Shown: positions 41,886 to 49,419 of the stretch, in pieces
Layout: every line of letters begins with the position of its first letter
Position numbering within the stretch: the stretch's first letter is position 1
Origin: a bacterium
Lineage (GTDB): Bacteria; Cyanobacteriota; Sericytochromatia; S15B-MN24; UBA4093
DNA length: 64,000 bases
Assembly: GCA_017744355.1 (NCBI GenBank)
Contig: JAGIBK010000005.1
Location: 62,001 to 126,000, forward strand
Direction: 5' to 3'
Program-made: the position numbers and the translations under genes
The notes under the pieces: model-generated
Told to the model about the DNA's origin: nothing
The model's database searches: none
Seen by the model: the letters and a program-made list of their open reading frames with translations, nothing else

Positions 41886-42920
41886 TTAGGACGCTCCCCG
41901 CAGGATCCGCTCGTAGACCGAAAGGTACCCCTCGACCATCGCCTCGGCGCTGAACCTCGCCTCGACCCAGCCTCGGCAGCTCGTCGCCGGGATGTGCGCG
42001 GCGCGCGAGACCCCCTCGACCAGCCCCTCGAAGTCGTCGGCGATCCAGCCGCTGACCATGGGTTCGACCACCTCGGGGACCGAGCCGTAGCGGGTGGCGA
42101 CCACCGGGGTGCCGCAGGCCATGGCTTCAATCATCACCAGCCCGAAGGGCTCGGCCCACTGGATCGGGAAGACCAGGCACCGGGCGCGCGAAAGCAGGTC
42201 CCACTTGGCCGCGCCGTGGACCTCGCCCACGAAGCGGATCTTCGGGTCCGAGAGGTGGGGGGCCACCTGGGCCTCGAAGTATTCCCGATCGACCGGATCC
42301 ACCTTGCCTGCGAGCACCAGGGGCAGGTCGAGCCGCTGCGCGAGGGCGATGGCGGTGTGGGTTCCCTTGGCCTCGCACAGCCGGCCCAGGAAGAGCAGGA
42401 AGTCCTCTTTGCGCGCGCGCGGCCGCTGGGCGCTCAGGTCGATGCCGTTGTAGACGGTCCCCACGTAGTTGAGGGCATCGAGCCGGCTGGCTTGGGCCTT
42501 GGAGATGCTGACGTAGCGGTGCTTGGCGTGCGCGAGGTAGGTGGTGCGCCGCTCGGGGGTGAAGTCGTTGTGGATCGTGGTGACGACCGGGACGCTCACC
42601 GAGGCGGCGCGCAGCACCCCCTGGGTCTTGGTGTGGTCGTGGATCAGGTCGAGATCCGAGGCCTGGGCGAGGCTCCACTCGGCGTGCCGGGCTTCGAGCG
42701 GGAGGTACTTCTCCTTGGTGTCGTAGCCGAGCGGGGTGAGGGCCCTGGGGTGCAGGGCGCGCAGCTCGGCCGTGGTCCGGGAGTCGCCCGAGGCGAAGAG
42801 CACGACCCGGTGCCCCCGCGCAACCAGGCCGTCGGCGAGCATGGCCACGACCAGCTCGGTCCCCCCGTAGCCCTCGGGGGGGATGCTCAGGGCAACCGGA
42901 GCCAGCAGGCCGATGCGCAC
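41886..42920 (-). CDS. GT4-family glycosyltransferase
   Basis: 344 residues from GTG with AGGAGG 6 nt upstream. GT-B fold: N-terminal acceptor domain opening with PPEGYGGTELVVAMLADGL, an IHDHTKTQG stretch, VYNGIDL at the domain junction, LFLGRLCEAKGTHTAI binding the sugar nucleotide, and the C-terminal PIQWAEPFGLVMIEAMACG with the E-x7-E motif that contacts the donor. Product unknown. Divergent from the otsA-like gene, so glycan or solute synthesis may be co-controlled from the dyad at 42978-43025. Confidence 0.92.
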   Translation of the reverse strand: MRIGLLAPVALSIPPEGYGGTELVVAMLADGLVARGHRVVLFASGDSRTTAELRALHPRALTPLGYDTKEKYLPLEARHAEWSLAQASDLDLIHDHTKTQGVLRAASVSVPVVTTIHNDFTPERRTTYLAHAKHRYVSISKAQASRLDALNYVGTVYNGIDLSAQRPRARKEDFLLFLGRLCEAKGTHTAIALAQRLDLPLVLAGKVDPVDREYFEAQVAPHLSDPKIRFVGEVHGAAKWDLLSRARCLVFPIQWAEPFGLVMIEAMACGTPVVATRYGSVPEVVEPMVSGWIADDFEGLVEGVSRAAHIPATSCRGWVEARFSAEAMVEGYLSVYERILRGAS

Positions 42921-42977
42921 GGTCCCTCCTTTTTGATCGACTCGCCCGGAGCATAGGGTCGTCCCTCGGGTCTGTAA

Positions 42978-43025
42978 ACCAACGCTTGTCCCGTTTCTCC
43001 GGGACGAAAGGGGCCAAGCATTGGT
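42978..43025. promoter_or_regulatory. Nested dyad between the GT4 and otsA-like genes
   Basis: Outer arms of 11 bp with one mismatch (42978-42988 and 43015-43025) enclose inner arms GTCCCG/CGGGAC (42988-42993 and 43000-43005). It lies in a 195-base divergent promoter gap. Operator or leader hairpin. Confidence 0.5.
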
Positions 43026-43115
43026 TGTTTCGCCGCGTACGCCCGTGCTAGGGTATGAGCGCCTGTTCTTAATGAATCTTCATCATAACAAGACGGGCGC
43101 TGGAAGGAGGCTCGG

Positions 43116-44732
43116 GTGAGACGAACGACAAGAGATGCGGCTCTGAGCGATTACCGCGCGGCGATCGCACGCCTCTGCCGGGACGACCTGGGAGGCTGCA
43201 ACTTGATCGTCGCTTCCAACCGTGGGCCCGTGGAGTTCCGTCGGGAGGGGCAGGGTCGCCTGACCTACCGTCGGGGCCAGGGGGGGCTGGTGACGGCCAT
43301 GCGCTCCATGGTCGAGGTGCTGGACACCACCTGGGTGGCCTCGCCGCTCTCCGAGGATGACGCCCGCGCCCACCAAGAGGCCGGCGGCAACCTGACGGTG
43401 CCCATGGGGGACAAGCAGCTGCGCCTTGCCTTCGTGCCTTCGGATCCAGCCTGCTTCAGTGCCTATTACGACGACGTCTCCAACTCGCTCTTGTGGTTCC
43501 TGCAGCACGGCATCACCAACGCCCCCGAGCATCCCGAGTTCGACACGCGTGCCTGGCAGGCCTGGGAGTCGTACCGCCAGGTCAACCTCGAATTCGCCCA
43601 GGCGATCGCGCGCGAGGCTTCGCGATCCGAGCGGCGGCCGGTGGTGCTCGTTCAGGACTACCACCTCTACCTGGTGCCCCTCTTCTTGCGTCGCCTGTTG
43701 CCCGAGGCCTTCATCCAGCACTTCACCCACATTGCCTGGCCCAGCAGCGACGCCTGGCGGCAACTGCCCGGCGCGATCCGCGAGGAGTTGCTCAAGAGCC
43801 TCTTGAGCTGCGAGATCATCGGCTTCCACACCCCGCGCTACGTCAAGAACTTCTGTCTGACGTGCGAGGACCTCTTGGGGGTCGAGGCCGACGCCCAGGA
43901 GGGGCGCGTGAGCTACCAGGGCCGGGAGGTGGCGGTCCGGGCCTACCCCATCTCGGTCGACCCGGACGAGCTGAGCCGCTTTGCCGCCTCGAGCGAGGTC
44001 GCCGAGCAGGAGCGCCGTCTGGTCGAAGGCCGGATCAAGCAGACCCTCAACCTGGTCCAGGTGGCCCGCACCGACCCCAGCAAGAATATCCTGCGCTCGC
44101 TAAAGGCGTTCGAGCTCTTCCTCGACCAGCACCCCCAGTACCACGGCAAGGTCCGGTTCTGGGGGGTCCTGCCCGCGAGCCGCCAGGGGGCCAAGGGTTA
44201 CCGCGACTACCTGGACCGCCTCAAGGCCAAGGCGGAGGCCATCAACCGGCGCTTCAAGCGCTGGGGTTGGGAGCCGGTCTCGTGTACCTTCGAGAACCAG
44301 TACGCCCGGGCGATCGCGGTCATGAAGCACTACGACGTGCTCCTGGTCAACAGCCTTGCCGATGGCATGAACCTGGTGGCCAAGGAGGGCCCCATCGTCA
44401 ACCAGCGCAAGGGGGTGCTCCTCTTGTCCGAGACGGCGGGTGCCTGCGAGGAGCTCTCGGACGGGGCCCTCTCCATCAACCCCTACGACCTGGTGGGGAT
44501 GGCGGATGCCCTCAAGCAGGCCCTGACCATGCCCATGCCCCAGCGCGAGCGCCTGCAGGGCCTCCTGCGGCGTCGGATCCAGTCGAACCCGGTCTTCCGC
44601 TGGGTGCACACGCAGCTCTCGGACATCGCCGAGGCCCAGGCCGCCAACCCCACCCGCTTGTGGGTGGCGGGCCCCTGGCTGCCGTCCGGCGAGGCCGCCG
44701 CGGAAGGAAAGGAGCGACCCCAAGATGCCTGA
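43116..44732 (+). CDS. otsA: GT20 glycosyltransferase, trehalose-6-phosphate (or glucosylglycerol-phosphate) synthase
   Basis: 538 residues from GTG with GGAAGGAGG 5 nt upstream. GT20 motifs in order: IVASNRGPVEF, GQGGLVTAM, FLQHGI, VQDYHLYLVP, HIAWP, GFHTPRYVKNF, VARTDPSKNILRSLKAFE (phosphate-binding Arg/Lys) and VNSLADGMNLVAKE (donor-binding). This matches trehalose-6-phosphate synthase; cyanobacterial glucosylglycerol-phosphate synthase is in the same family and cannot be excluded. The 3' end overlaps the phosphatase gene by 8 bases, so product dephosphorylation should be coupled. Confidence 0.9.
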   Translation: MRRTTRDAALSDYRAAIARLCRDDLGGCNLIVASNRGPVEFRREGQGRLTYRRGQGGLVTAMRSMVEVLDTTWVASPLSEDDARAHQEAGGNLTVPMGDKQLRLAFVPSDPACFSAYYDDVSNSLLWFLQHGITNAPEHPEFDTRAWQAWESYRQVNLEFAQAIAREASRSERRPVVLVQDYHLYLVPLFLRRLLPEAFIQHFTHIAWPSSDAWRQLPGAIREELLKSLLSCEIIGFHTPRYVKNFCLTCEDLLGVEADAQEGRVSYQGREVAVRAYPISVDPDELSRFAASSEVAEQERRLVEGRIKQTLNLVQVARTDPSKNILRSLKAFELFLDQHPQYHGKVRFWGVLPASRQGAKGYRDYLDRLKAKAEAINRRFKRWGWEPVSCTFENQYARAIAVMKHYDVLLVNSLADGMNLVAKEGPIVNQRKGVLLLSETAGACEELSDGALSINPYDLVGMADALKQALTMPMPQRERLQGLLRRRIQSNPVFRWVHTQLSDIAEAQAANPTRLWVAGPWLPSGEAAAEGKERPQDA

Positions 44733-45540
44733 TCGGCTCGACGTGCACGACCGCAACGCGTGCGAGGCGCGCCTGCTGGAGTGGGGCCTTGCGGGCCCGG
44801 TGCCCAACTCGCGCGAGGCCAACCTGCGGGCCATCAGGCTCTTGCTCGATGGGGTCGTCTTCTACACCTTCGGGATCGACAGGGTCGCCGACGCCGCCCG
44901 GCGGGGCCTCCTCGACGAGGCGGGGCTGGTGGCGCTCATGGCCCGCGTGAACGGCCACGCACGGCCCGAGGACTTCCTGGGGGAGATGGGCGAGATCAAG
45001 GCCCGGGCGGCCTACGACGGCCTGGTGGAGGCGGCGGGGCTCTTCGGGCGGGTGGTGGCGAGAAAAGGGACGATCGCTTTCGGGACGGGCCATCCGGGCA
45101 GCATGCTCTCGTGCTACAACCGCCTGGCGGCCTATGCCCGCTCGCGGGGCGCGACGATCGCCCAGGCCAAGGCCGGGTTGCCGGTCGGGGTGGACTGGTA
45201 CCTGGACTACGTGGGGGACGTGGCGGTCACGAGCGACTACTGCGGGGTGCTGCACGGCCACGCCACCCGCCCCATGGAGCAGGTGATCGCAAACGCCGGC
45301 CCCCTCGACCTGGTGGTGGGCGATCACGGCCACGCGGGGGCGGCGATCAACGCGGGCATCGCGACCCTCGCCATCATGGACACCAACGACCCGGCGCTCG
45401 CGGTCGCCAAGCAGCTAGGCTGCGACCCCCTGGTGGTGGTGCCCCTCTTCGACAACCGCCCCAACGCCGTGACCGTTCAGCTCGCGGACCTCTTCGTCGC
45501 CATGGTGGAGGCGGGGGCCACGGCGCGCGGTTTGTGCTAG
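44725..45540 (+). CDS. Actinobacterial-type (non-HAD) phosphatase family protein, partner of the GT20 synthase
   Basis: 271 residues, no signal peptide. It lacks the HAD motif DxDxT of OtsB. Its sequence resembles proteins simply called phosphatase in actinobacteria (I believe Pfam PF15698): REANLRAI near the start, GTIAFGTGHPGSMLSCYNRL, VTSDYCGVLHGHATRPMEQV, DHGHAGAAINAGIATLAIMD and DTNDPALAV. Many His and Asp residues could bind metal. Overlapping the GT20 synthase gene by 8 bases suggests it removes phosphate from that product. Its stop codon lies inside the promoter element of the tRNA-Val gene. Confidence 0.75.
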   Translation: MPDRLDVHDRNACEARLLEWGLAGPVPNSREANLRAIRLLLDGVVFYTFGIDRVADAARRGLLDEAGLVALMARVNGHARPEDFLGEMGEIKARAAYDGLVEAAGLFGRVVARKGTIAFGTGHPGSMLSCYNRLAAYARSRGATIAQAKAGLPVGVDWYLDYVGDVAVTSDYCGVLHGHATRPMEQVIANAGPLDLVVGDHGHAGAAINAGIATLAIMDTNDPALAVAKQLGCDPLVVVPLFDNRPNAVTVQLADLFVAMVEAGATARGLC

Positions 45541-45543
45541 ACT
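45535..45543 (+). promoter_or_regulatory. Extended -10 element before tRNA-Val
   Basis: TGCTAGACT, identical to the element before tRNA-Met, 20 nt before the mature tRNA and overlapping the stop codon of the phosphatase gene. Confidence 0.5.
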
Positions 45544-45563
45544 GGTAGAGCGCCTTGCGCCCC

Positions 45564-45636
45564 GGGCGGTTAGCTCAGTTGGTAGAGCGCCTCGTTTACA
45601 CCGAGGTGGTCGCGGGTTCGAGTCCCCCACCGCCCA
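45564..45636 (+). tRNA. tRNA-Val (anticodon UAC)
   Basis: 73 nt. Acceptor GGGCGGT/ACCGCCC, D-arm GCTC...GAGC, anticodon stem CCTCG/CGAGG with loop TTTACAC (anticodon TAC), T-loop TTCGAGT, discriminator A, no encoded CCA. The T stem has a C-C mismatch at its second pair; the other pairs are standard. Confidence 0.93.
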
Positions 45637-45641
45637 CTTCG

Positions 45642-45674
45642 AAAGCCCCCTCGCCGATCCGGCGAGGGGGCTTT
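45642..45674. terminator. Bidirectional terminator after tRNA-Val
   Basis: 15-bp stem (45642-45656 with 45660-45674) ending in TTT and followed by TTGGTTTTT; it also sits 8 nt past the stop of the convergent gene at 45683. Confidence 0.9.
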
Positions 45675-45682
45675 TTGGTTTT

Positions 45683-46363
45683 TCAGCGGGTGCCCCCCTG
45701 GCCGAACGAGGCGGTCTGGTAGCCGGTGAGGGTGGTCTCGGTCACGGTCTCGCCCTGGACCGAGCGGGTCTTGACGATGCCCAGCTCGGGCTTGAACCAG
45801 AGCTGCATCCGGGTGCGCTCGCTGGCGGGCTCCCCCTTGGTGGCGGCCTGGTAGGCGATGCGGTAGCAGCCCGCGAAGGTGCCCGCGGGCACCGTGACCG
45901 TCTCGATGGCCTCGAGCCGGGCGAAGATCCGAAACTCGGTCACACTCCCGTCCGTGTCCCGGTAGCGGCCCGATTGGGCCGTCCAGGTGTCCTTGGGGGC
46001 GGAGTTGGCCAGGTAGCAGATGAGAGGCGACTGCTCCATGCTCGAATCGTTGGTAGGGCCGAGCACCAGGGCCATGCCCTGGTCGGTGCGCACCCACGTC
46101 AGGCGATCGCGCGTCTCCTGCTTGGGGGTGTCGTGGGTCTCCTCGACCAGCGCCAGGGTGCGCCCGTCGTCCCCGCGGGTCTTGACCACCCGCATGACGT
46201 ACGAGTCGCCGCCGGTGATGGCATAGCGCATGGTGTCGCCCACGTGCGGGGTGAAAGGAGCGCGCGGCGCCGGGGCGGCGAGGGCGGGCGCCCCGACCCC
46301 CAGGGCGAGGAAGAGCGAAAGGCCAGCGGCACGGCGAGCGCGAAGCGCGAAGGGTGATCGCAT
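45683..46363 (-). CDS. Secreted protein of unknown function (DUF3108-like)
   Basis: 226 residues: a signal peptide (residues 1-30, ending GAPALAAPAP, with no lipobox Cys) and a beta-rich domain with TMRYAITGGDSYVMRVVKTR, VTVPAGTFAGCYRIAYQA and LWFKPELGIVKTR, the pattern of DUF3108-like outer-membrane or periplasmic proteins. Convergent with tRNA-Val. Bases 46364-46481 between it and the HhH gene show nothing. Confidence 0.75.
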   Translation of the reverse strand: MRSPFALRARRAAGLSLFLALGVGAPALAAPAPRAPFTPHVGDTMRYAITGGDSYVMRVVKTRGDDGRTLALVEETHDTPKQETRDRLTWVRTDQGMALVLGPTNDSSMEQSPLICYLANSAPKDTWTAQSGRYRDTDGSVTEFRIFARLEAIETVTVPAGTFAGCYRIAYQAATKGEPASERTRMQLWFKPELGIVKTRSVQGETVTETTLTGYQTASFGQGGTR

Positions 46364-46481
46364 GGGGGCAGCCTCCGTCGAGCGCGTGGGGGCGGGCGGC
46401 GTGCAGGCTGCGACGGGTGAATCCTAACGCTTGCTCGGTGGCTTTCCTACGGCCGGATCGGAGAGGCCCCCTGGCGATCAC

Positions 46482-47159
46482 TCACGAGATCGTCCCGACC
46501 TCCTTGAGGCGCGACAGGGTGTGGGGGGAGAGGCCGGGGATGTGCTCCAGCTCGTCGAAGGAGGCGAAGGGGCGGTGGCGGATGATCTGCTCGGCCAGGG
46601 CCAGGCCGATCCCGCGGACCTGGGCGAGATCCTCGGCGCTGGCGCGGTTGAGATCGAGCGAGAGGGGCGGGTTCGTCACGTTCCGGTCGAAGACGTGGTG
46701 CTCCAGGAGGTCCTGGGACCGCGCCCGGCGCGCGGCCTGCACGATCCGGTCCTGGGCCTCCTGTCGGCGGTGCTGCCAGTTGCGCAACAAGAGTTCGAAG
46801 GGCAGGCGCAAGGGCAGAGTCGCGAGGCTCAGGGCCGCGCCGATCACTCCGCCGAGCGCGCCGCCGACTGCCGCTTGCCAGCCTTCGTGCTTGCCCTCGT
46901 AGGGTCTCAGGCCGGCCACCTCGGCGAGGGGGGGCGCGAGCTGAACGGTGTTGGTCTCGGGCTCGACCGCTTCGATCAGGTCCGCCGGTACCAACAGGTC
47001 GCGCTGGAACAGGAAGCCTCGCCGGACGATCAGGTGGGTGATCTCGTTGCTGTGGGGGCGTACCCCGAGCATCTCGAGCTGGCCGGCGGTCCCGTCCGGG
47101 CAGATCACCTCGGCGCCCGGCATGCGATCGAGCGCGGCGAGCGTCTCCTGATTGAGCAT
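46482..47159 (-). CDS. PRC-barrel-like/helix-hairpin-helix protein
   Basis: 225 residues from ATG 47159, chosen because AGGGAGA sits 7 nt before it. N-terminal barrel-like domain (MPGAEVICPDGTAGQLEMLG ... LLVPADLIEAVEP, residues about 1-75), a glycine-rich putative membrane helix (VGGALGGVIGAALSLATLPL, about 97-116), and a C-terminal ComEA-type helix-hairpin-helix (LDLNRASAEDLAQVRGIGLA, about 168-225). A barrel domain with an HhH on one chain is uncommon; it may bind DNA at the membrane. No recognised single family. Confidence 0.75.
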   Translation of the reverse strand: MLNQETLAALDRMPGAEVICPDGTAGQLEMLGVRPHSNEITHLIVRRGFLFQRDLLVPADLIEAVEPETNTVQLAPPLAEVAGLRPYEGKHEGWQAAVGGALGGVIGAALSLATLPLRLPFELLLRNWQHRRQEAQDRIVQAARRARSQDLLEHHVFDRNVTNPPLSLDLNRASAEDLAQVRGIGLALAEQIIRHRPFASFDELEHIPGLSPHTLSRLKEVGTIS

Positions 47160-47299
47160 CGGCATTCTCCCTCGCAATGGTGGGGGTGGGCGCGCCTGAC
47201 GGAGGCTTCCTCGTTTCAGGCGGCCATGAGCTGCGCTATGTTACGAAATGTATCGAGAGGGCCGCAAGGGGCGCTCGCTCCGTTCACCCTGGTCGGTTT

Positions 47300-47308
47300 T
47301 GCTACAAT
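47300..47308 (+). promoter_or_regulatory. Extended -10 promoter of gltX
   Basis: TGCTACAAT, 38 nt before the TTG start; it shares TGCTAnAnT with the two tRNA promoters in the window. Confidence 0.55.
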
Positions 47309-47346
47309 AGAGCTTTGCCCCGCGCCCTTCTCCCAGGAGACGACCC

Positions 47347-48798
47347 TTGAGTATTCGCGTTCGCTTCGCTCCCAGCCCCACCGGCTACCTCCACGTCGGC
47401 GGCGCCCGCACGGCCCTGTTCAACTGGCTCCTGGCCCGCCGCATGGGTGGCACCTTCGTGCTGCGCATCGAGGACACCGACGTTGCCCGCTCGACCGAGG
47501 AGTCCGTGCAGGCCATCCTCGACGGCATGTCCTGGCTCGGCCTCGACTGGGACGAGGGCCCCGGCGTCGGCGGCTCCTACGGGCCCTACTTCCAGATGGA
47601 GCGGCTCGACAGCTACCAGCGCTACGCGGATCAGCTGGTCAACGAGGGCCACGCCTACCACTGCTTCTGCACCAAGGAAGAGCTGGACGCCATGCGCGCC
47701 GAGGCCCAGGCCAAGGGCGAGGGCTTCCTCTACCGGGGCCGCTGCCGCAACCTCCTGCCCGAGATCGCCCAGCGCCTGCGCGAGGAGGGCCGCACCCCGG
47801 TCCTGCGCTTCAAGGCGCCCATCGAGGGCGAGACGGTGGTCGAGGACCTGATCCACGGCAACGTCACCTTCCAGAACGCCATCCTCGACGACTTCGTCCT
47901 GGTCAAGGCCGACGGGGTCCCCACCTACAACTACGCGGTGGTGATCGACGACGCGACCATGGAGATCAGCCACGTGCTGCGCGGGGACGACCACCTCTCC
48001 AACACCCCCAAGCAGCTGATGATCTACAAGGCCCTGGGCCTCACCCCGCCCAAGTTCGGCCACATCCCCATGATCCTCGGCGCCGACCGCACCCGCCTCT
48101 CCAAGCGGCACGGGGCGACCTCGGTGATGGCCTACCACGAGCAGGGCTACCTGCCCGAGGCCATGCTCAACTACCTGGCCCGCCTCGGCTGGGCCCACGG
48201 CGACGACGAGATCTTCTCGCTCGAGGATCTGATCGCCAAGTTCAACGTGGAGGGCATCAACAACACCGCGGCGGTCTTCGACCAGGCCAAGCTCGACTGG
48301 CTCAACGGGGTCTGGATGCGGCAGCTGCCCTCCGAGGTCCTGGCCGAGCGCCTCAAGCCCCGCTGGGAGGCCCGCGGCTGGCTCACGGAGCGCCACACCG
48401 ACACCTGGCTCAAGAGCCTGGTCGATCTGCTCAAGGAGCGCGCCCGCACCCTCGAGGAGCTGGTGACCTACTCGACCTTCTTCTTCGATACGCCCATCGC
48501 CTACAACGAGGAGGCCGTCGCCAAGTTCCTCACGCCCGAGAACCGGCCGATCATCGAGGCGCTCGCCGAGCGCCTGCCCAAGGTTCAGCCCTGGGAGCAC
48601 GGGGCCATCGAGGGGGTGTTCCGGGACCTTGCGGCCGAGCGCGGCGTCAAGGCCGGCGCGGTGATCCAGCCGGCGCGCGTGGCCCTGGCGGGCACCAACG
48701 TCAGCCCCGGCATGTTCGAGACCGCCTACCTGATGGGGCCCGAGCTGTGCGCGGCGCGCCTCAAGGCGGCCCTCGAAAAGACTCCCGCGGCGGTCTAG
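47347..48798 (+). CDS. gltX: Glutamate-tRNA ligase
   Basis: 483 residues from TTG with AGGAG 7 nt upstream. HIGH motif variant PSPTGYLHVGGARTAL, KMSKS-like RLSKRHGATSV, RIEDTD and HVLRGDDHLSNTPKQ are standard class I GluRS features, and the zinc-binding CFCTKEEL ... CRNLLPE set is partly kept. Length is normal for bacterial GltX. Charges tRNA-Glu (and tRNA-Gln where GatCAB is used). Monocistronic, with an extended -10 promoter. Confidence 0.97.
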   Translation: MSIRVRFAPSPTGYLHVGGARTALFNWLLARRMGGTFVLRIEDTDVARSTEESVQAILDGMSWLGLDWDEGPGVGGSYGPYFQMERLDSYQRYADQLVNEGHAYHCFCTKEELDAMRAEAQAKGEGFLYRGRCRNLLPEIAQRLREEGRTPVLRFKAPIEGETVVEDLIHGNVTFQNAILDDFVLVKADGVPTYNYAVVIDDATMEISHVLRGDDHLSNTPKQLMIYKALGLTPPKFGHIPMILGADRTRLSKRHGATSVMAYHEQGYLPEAMLNYLARLGWAHGDDEIFSLEDLIAKFNVEGINNTAAVFDQAKLDWLNGVWMRQLPSEVLAERLKPRWEARGWLTERHTDTWLKSLVDLLKERARTLEELVTYSTFFFDTPIAYNEEAVAKFLTPENRPIIEALAERLPKVQPWEHGAIEGVFRDLAAERGVKAGAVIQPARVALAGTNVSPGMFETAYLMGPELCAARLKAALEKTPAAV

Positions 48799-48803
48799 GA
48801 CCG

Positions 48804-48863
48804 CAGGGCGAGCTCGATCAAGCGGCTCAGGTCGTTGGACCGTACAGGGCGAGCTTGATCAAG
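48804..48863. repeat. Tandem copy of about 24 bases at a gene 3' end
   Basis: CAGGGCGAGC-TYGATCAAGCG-RCT occurs at 48804-48827 and again at 48845-48868, differing at two positions. On the minus strand each encodes SRLI-x-LAL, in two different frames; the first copy read codes the end of the KQxxYL protein. Confidence 0.7.
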
Positions 48864-49267
48864 CGACTTGCCTGGAGTTTCGATAGCGACTCGACCGGGG
48901 CTGGCAACAGCTCCGGTCGTTTCTTCGTGAGCTTCTTGAGGTAGTTCTGCTGCTTGTCGGTGGCGGGCTGCCGGTCCAGGTGCCGCTCCTTGGCCTCTTT
49001 CCGGATCTCCTTGGCCTTGGCCTTTTGCCCGGCTTCGCGCTTGAGCTGGGCGAGCGCGCGGGGCACCTCGCGACACCAGGCGTCCGAGGCGAGGTAAGGC
49101 GCAAGCCAGGTCCCCTCGGCGAGCACGGTCTGCTCGTCGTGCCAGATCTCGGTGATCTCCTCGGCGCTGAGCGCGGAGTAGTCGCGCAGGTAGACCTTGA
49201 GCTGGGCCTTGAGGCGCTTGCCCTCTTGTGTCGAGAGGGCGTCGAAGCGAAGGCTAGAGCCGAGCAT
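48827..49267 (-). CDS. Small KQxxYL-tail protein of unknown function
   Basis: 146 residues from ATG 49267 (GGAGGG 7 nt upstream; a longer frame to 49294 is unsupported). N-terminal part charged and helical (RFDALSTQEGKRLKAQLKVY). The C terminus has TDKQQNYLKKLTKK and LSKLQASRLIKLAL, a pattern I know from helicase and phage ssDNA-binding protein tails (KQ-x2-YL ... ASxLIxxL). Role unknown; nucleic-acid binding is a guess. Its 3' end lies inside a tandem repeat, so the last three residues come from a shifted frame. Confidence 0.7.
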   Translation of the reverse strand: MLGSSLRFDALSTQEGKRLKAQLKVYLRDYSALSAEEITEIWHDEQTVLAEGTWLAPYLASDAWCREVPRALAQLKREAGQKAKAKEIRKEAKERHLDRQPATDKQQNYLKKLTKKRPELLPAPVESLSKLQASRLIKLALYGPTT

Positions 49268-49419
49268 GGCGATCCCTCCATCAAGTGTGAACAATTGTTC
49301 TAATCATAATCCCGCGATCGCCGTCCGTAAAGTAGGAATGCGGCCTGAGGGTTTTTAGCGATCGAGCTTTGCGGTATAGAAGGTGAGAGACCCCCGCACC
49401 CGTTTGTGAGGGAAGGCCC

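Noticed and set aside
47347..48798. GltX-2 or glutamyl-Q tRNA-Asp synthetase instead of full GltX
   Set aside because: Full length with an anticodon-binding C-terminal domain, so the ordinary enzyme fits best.
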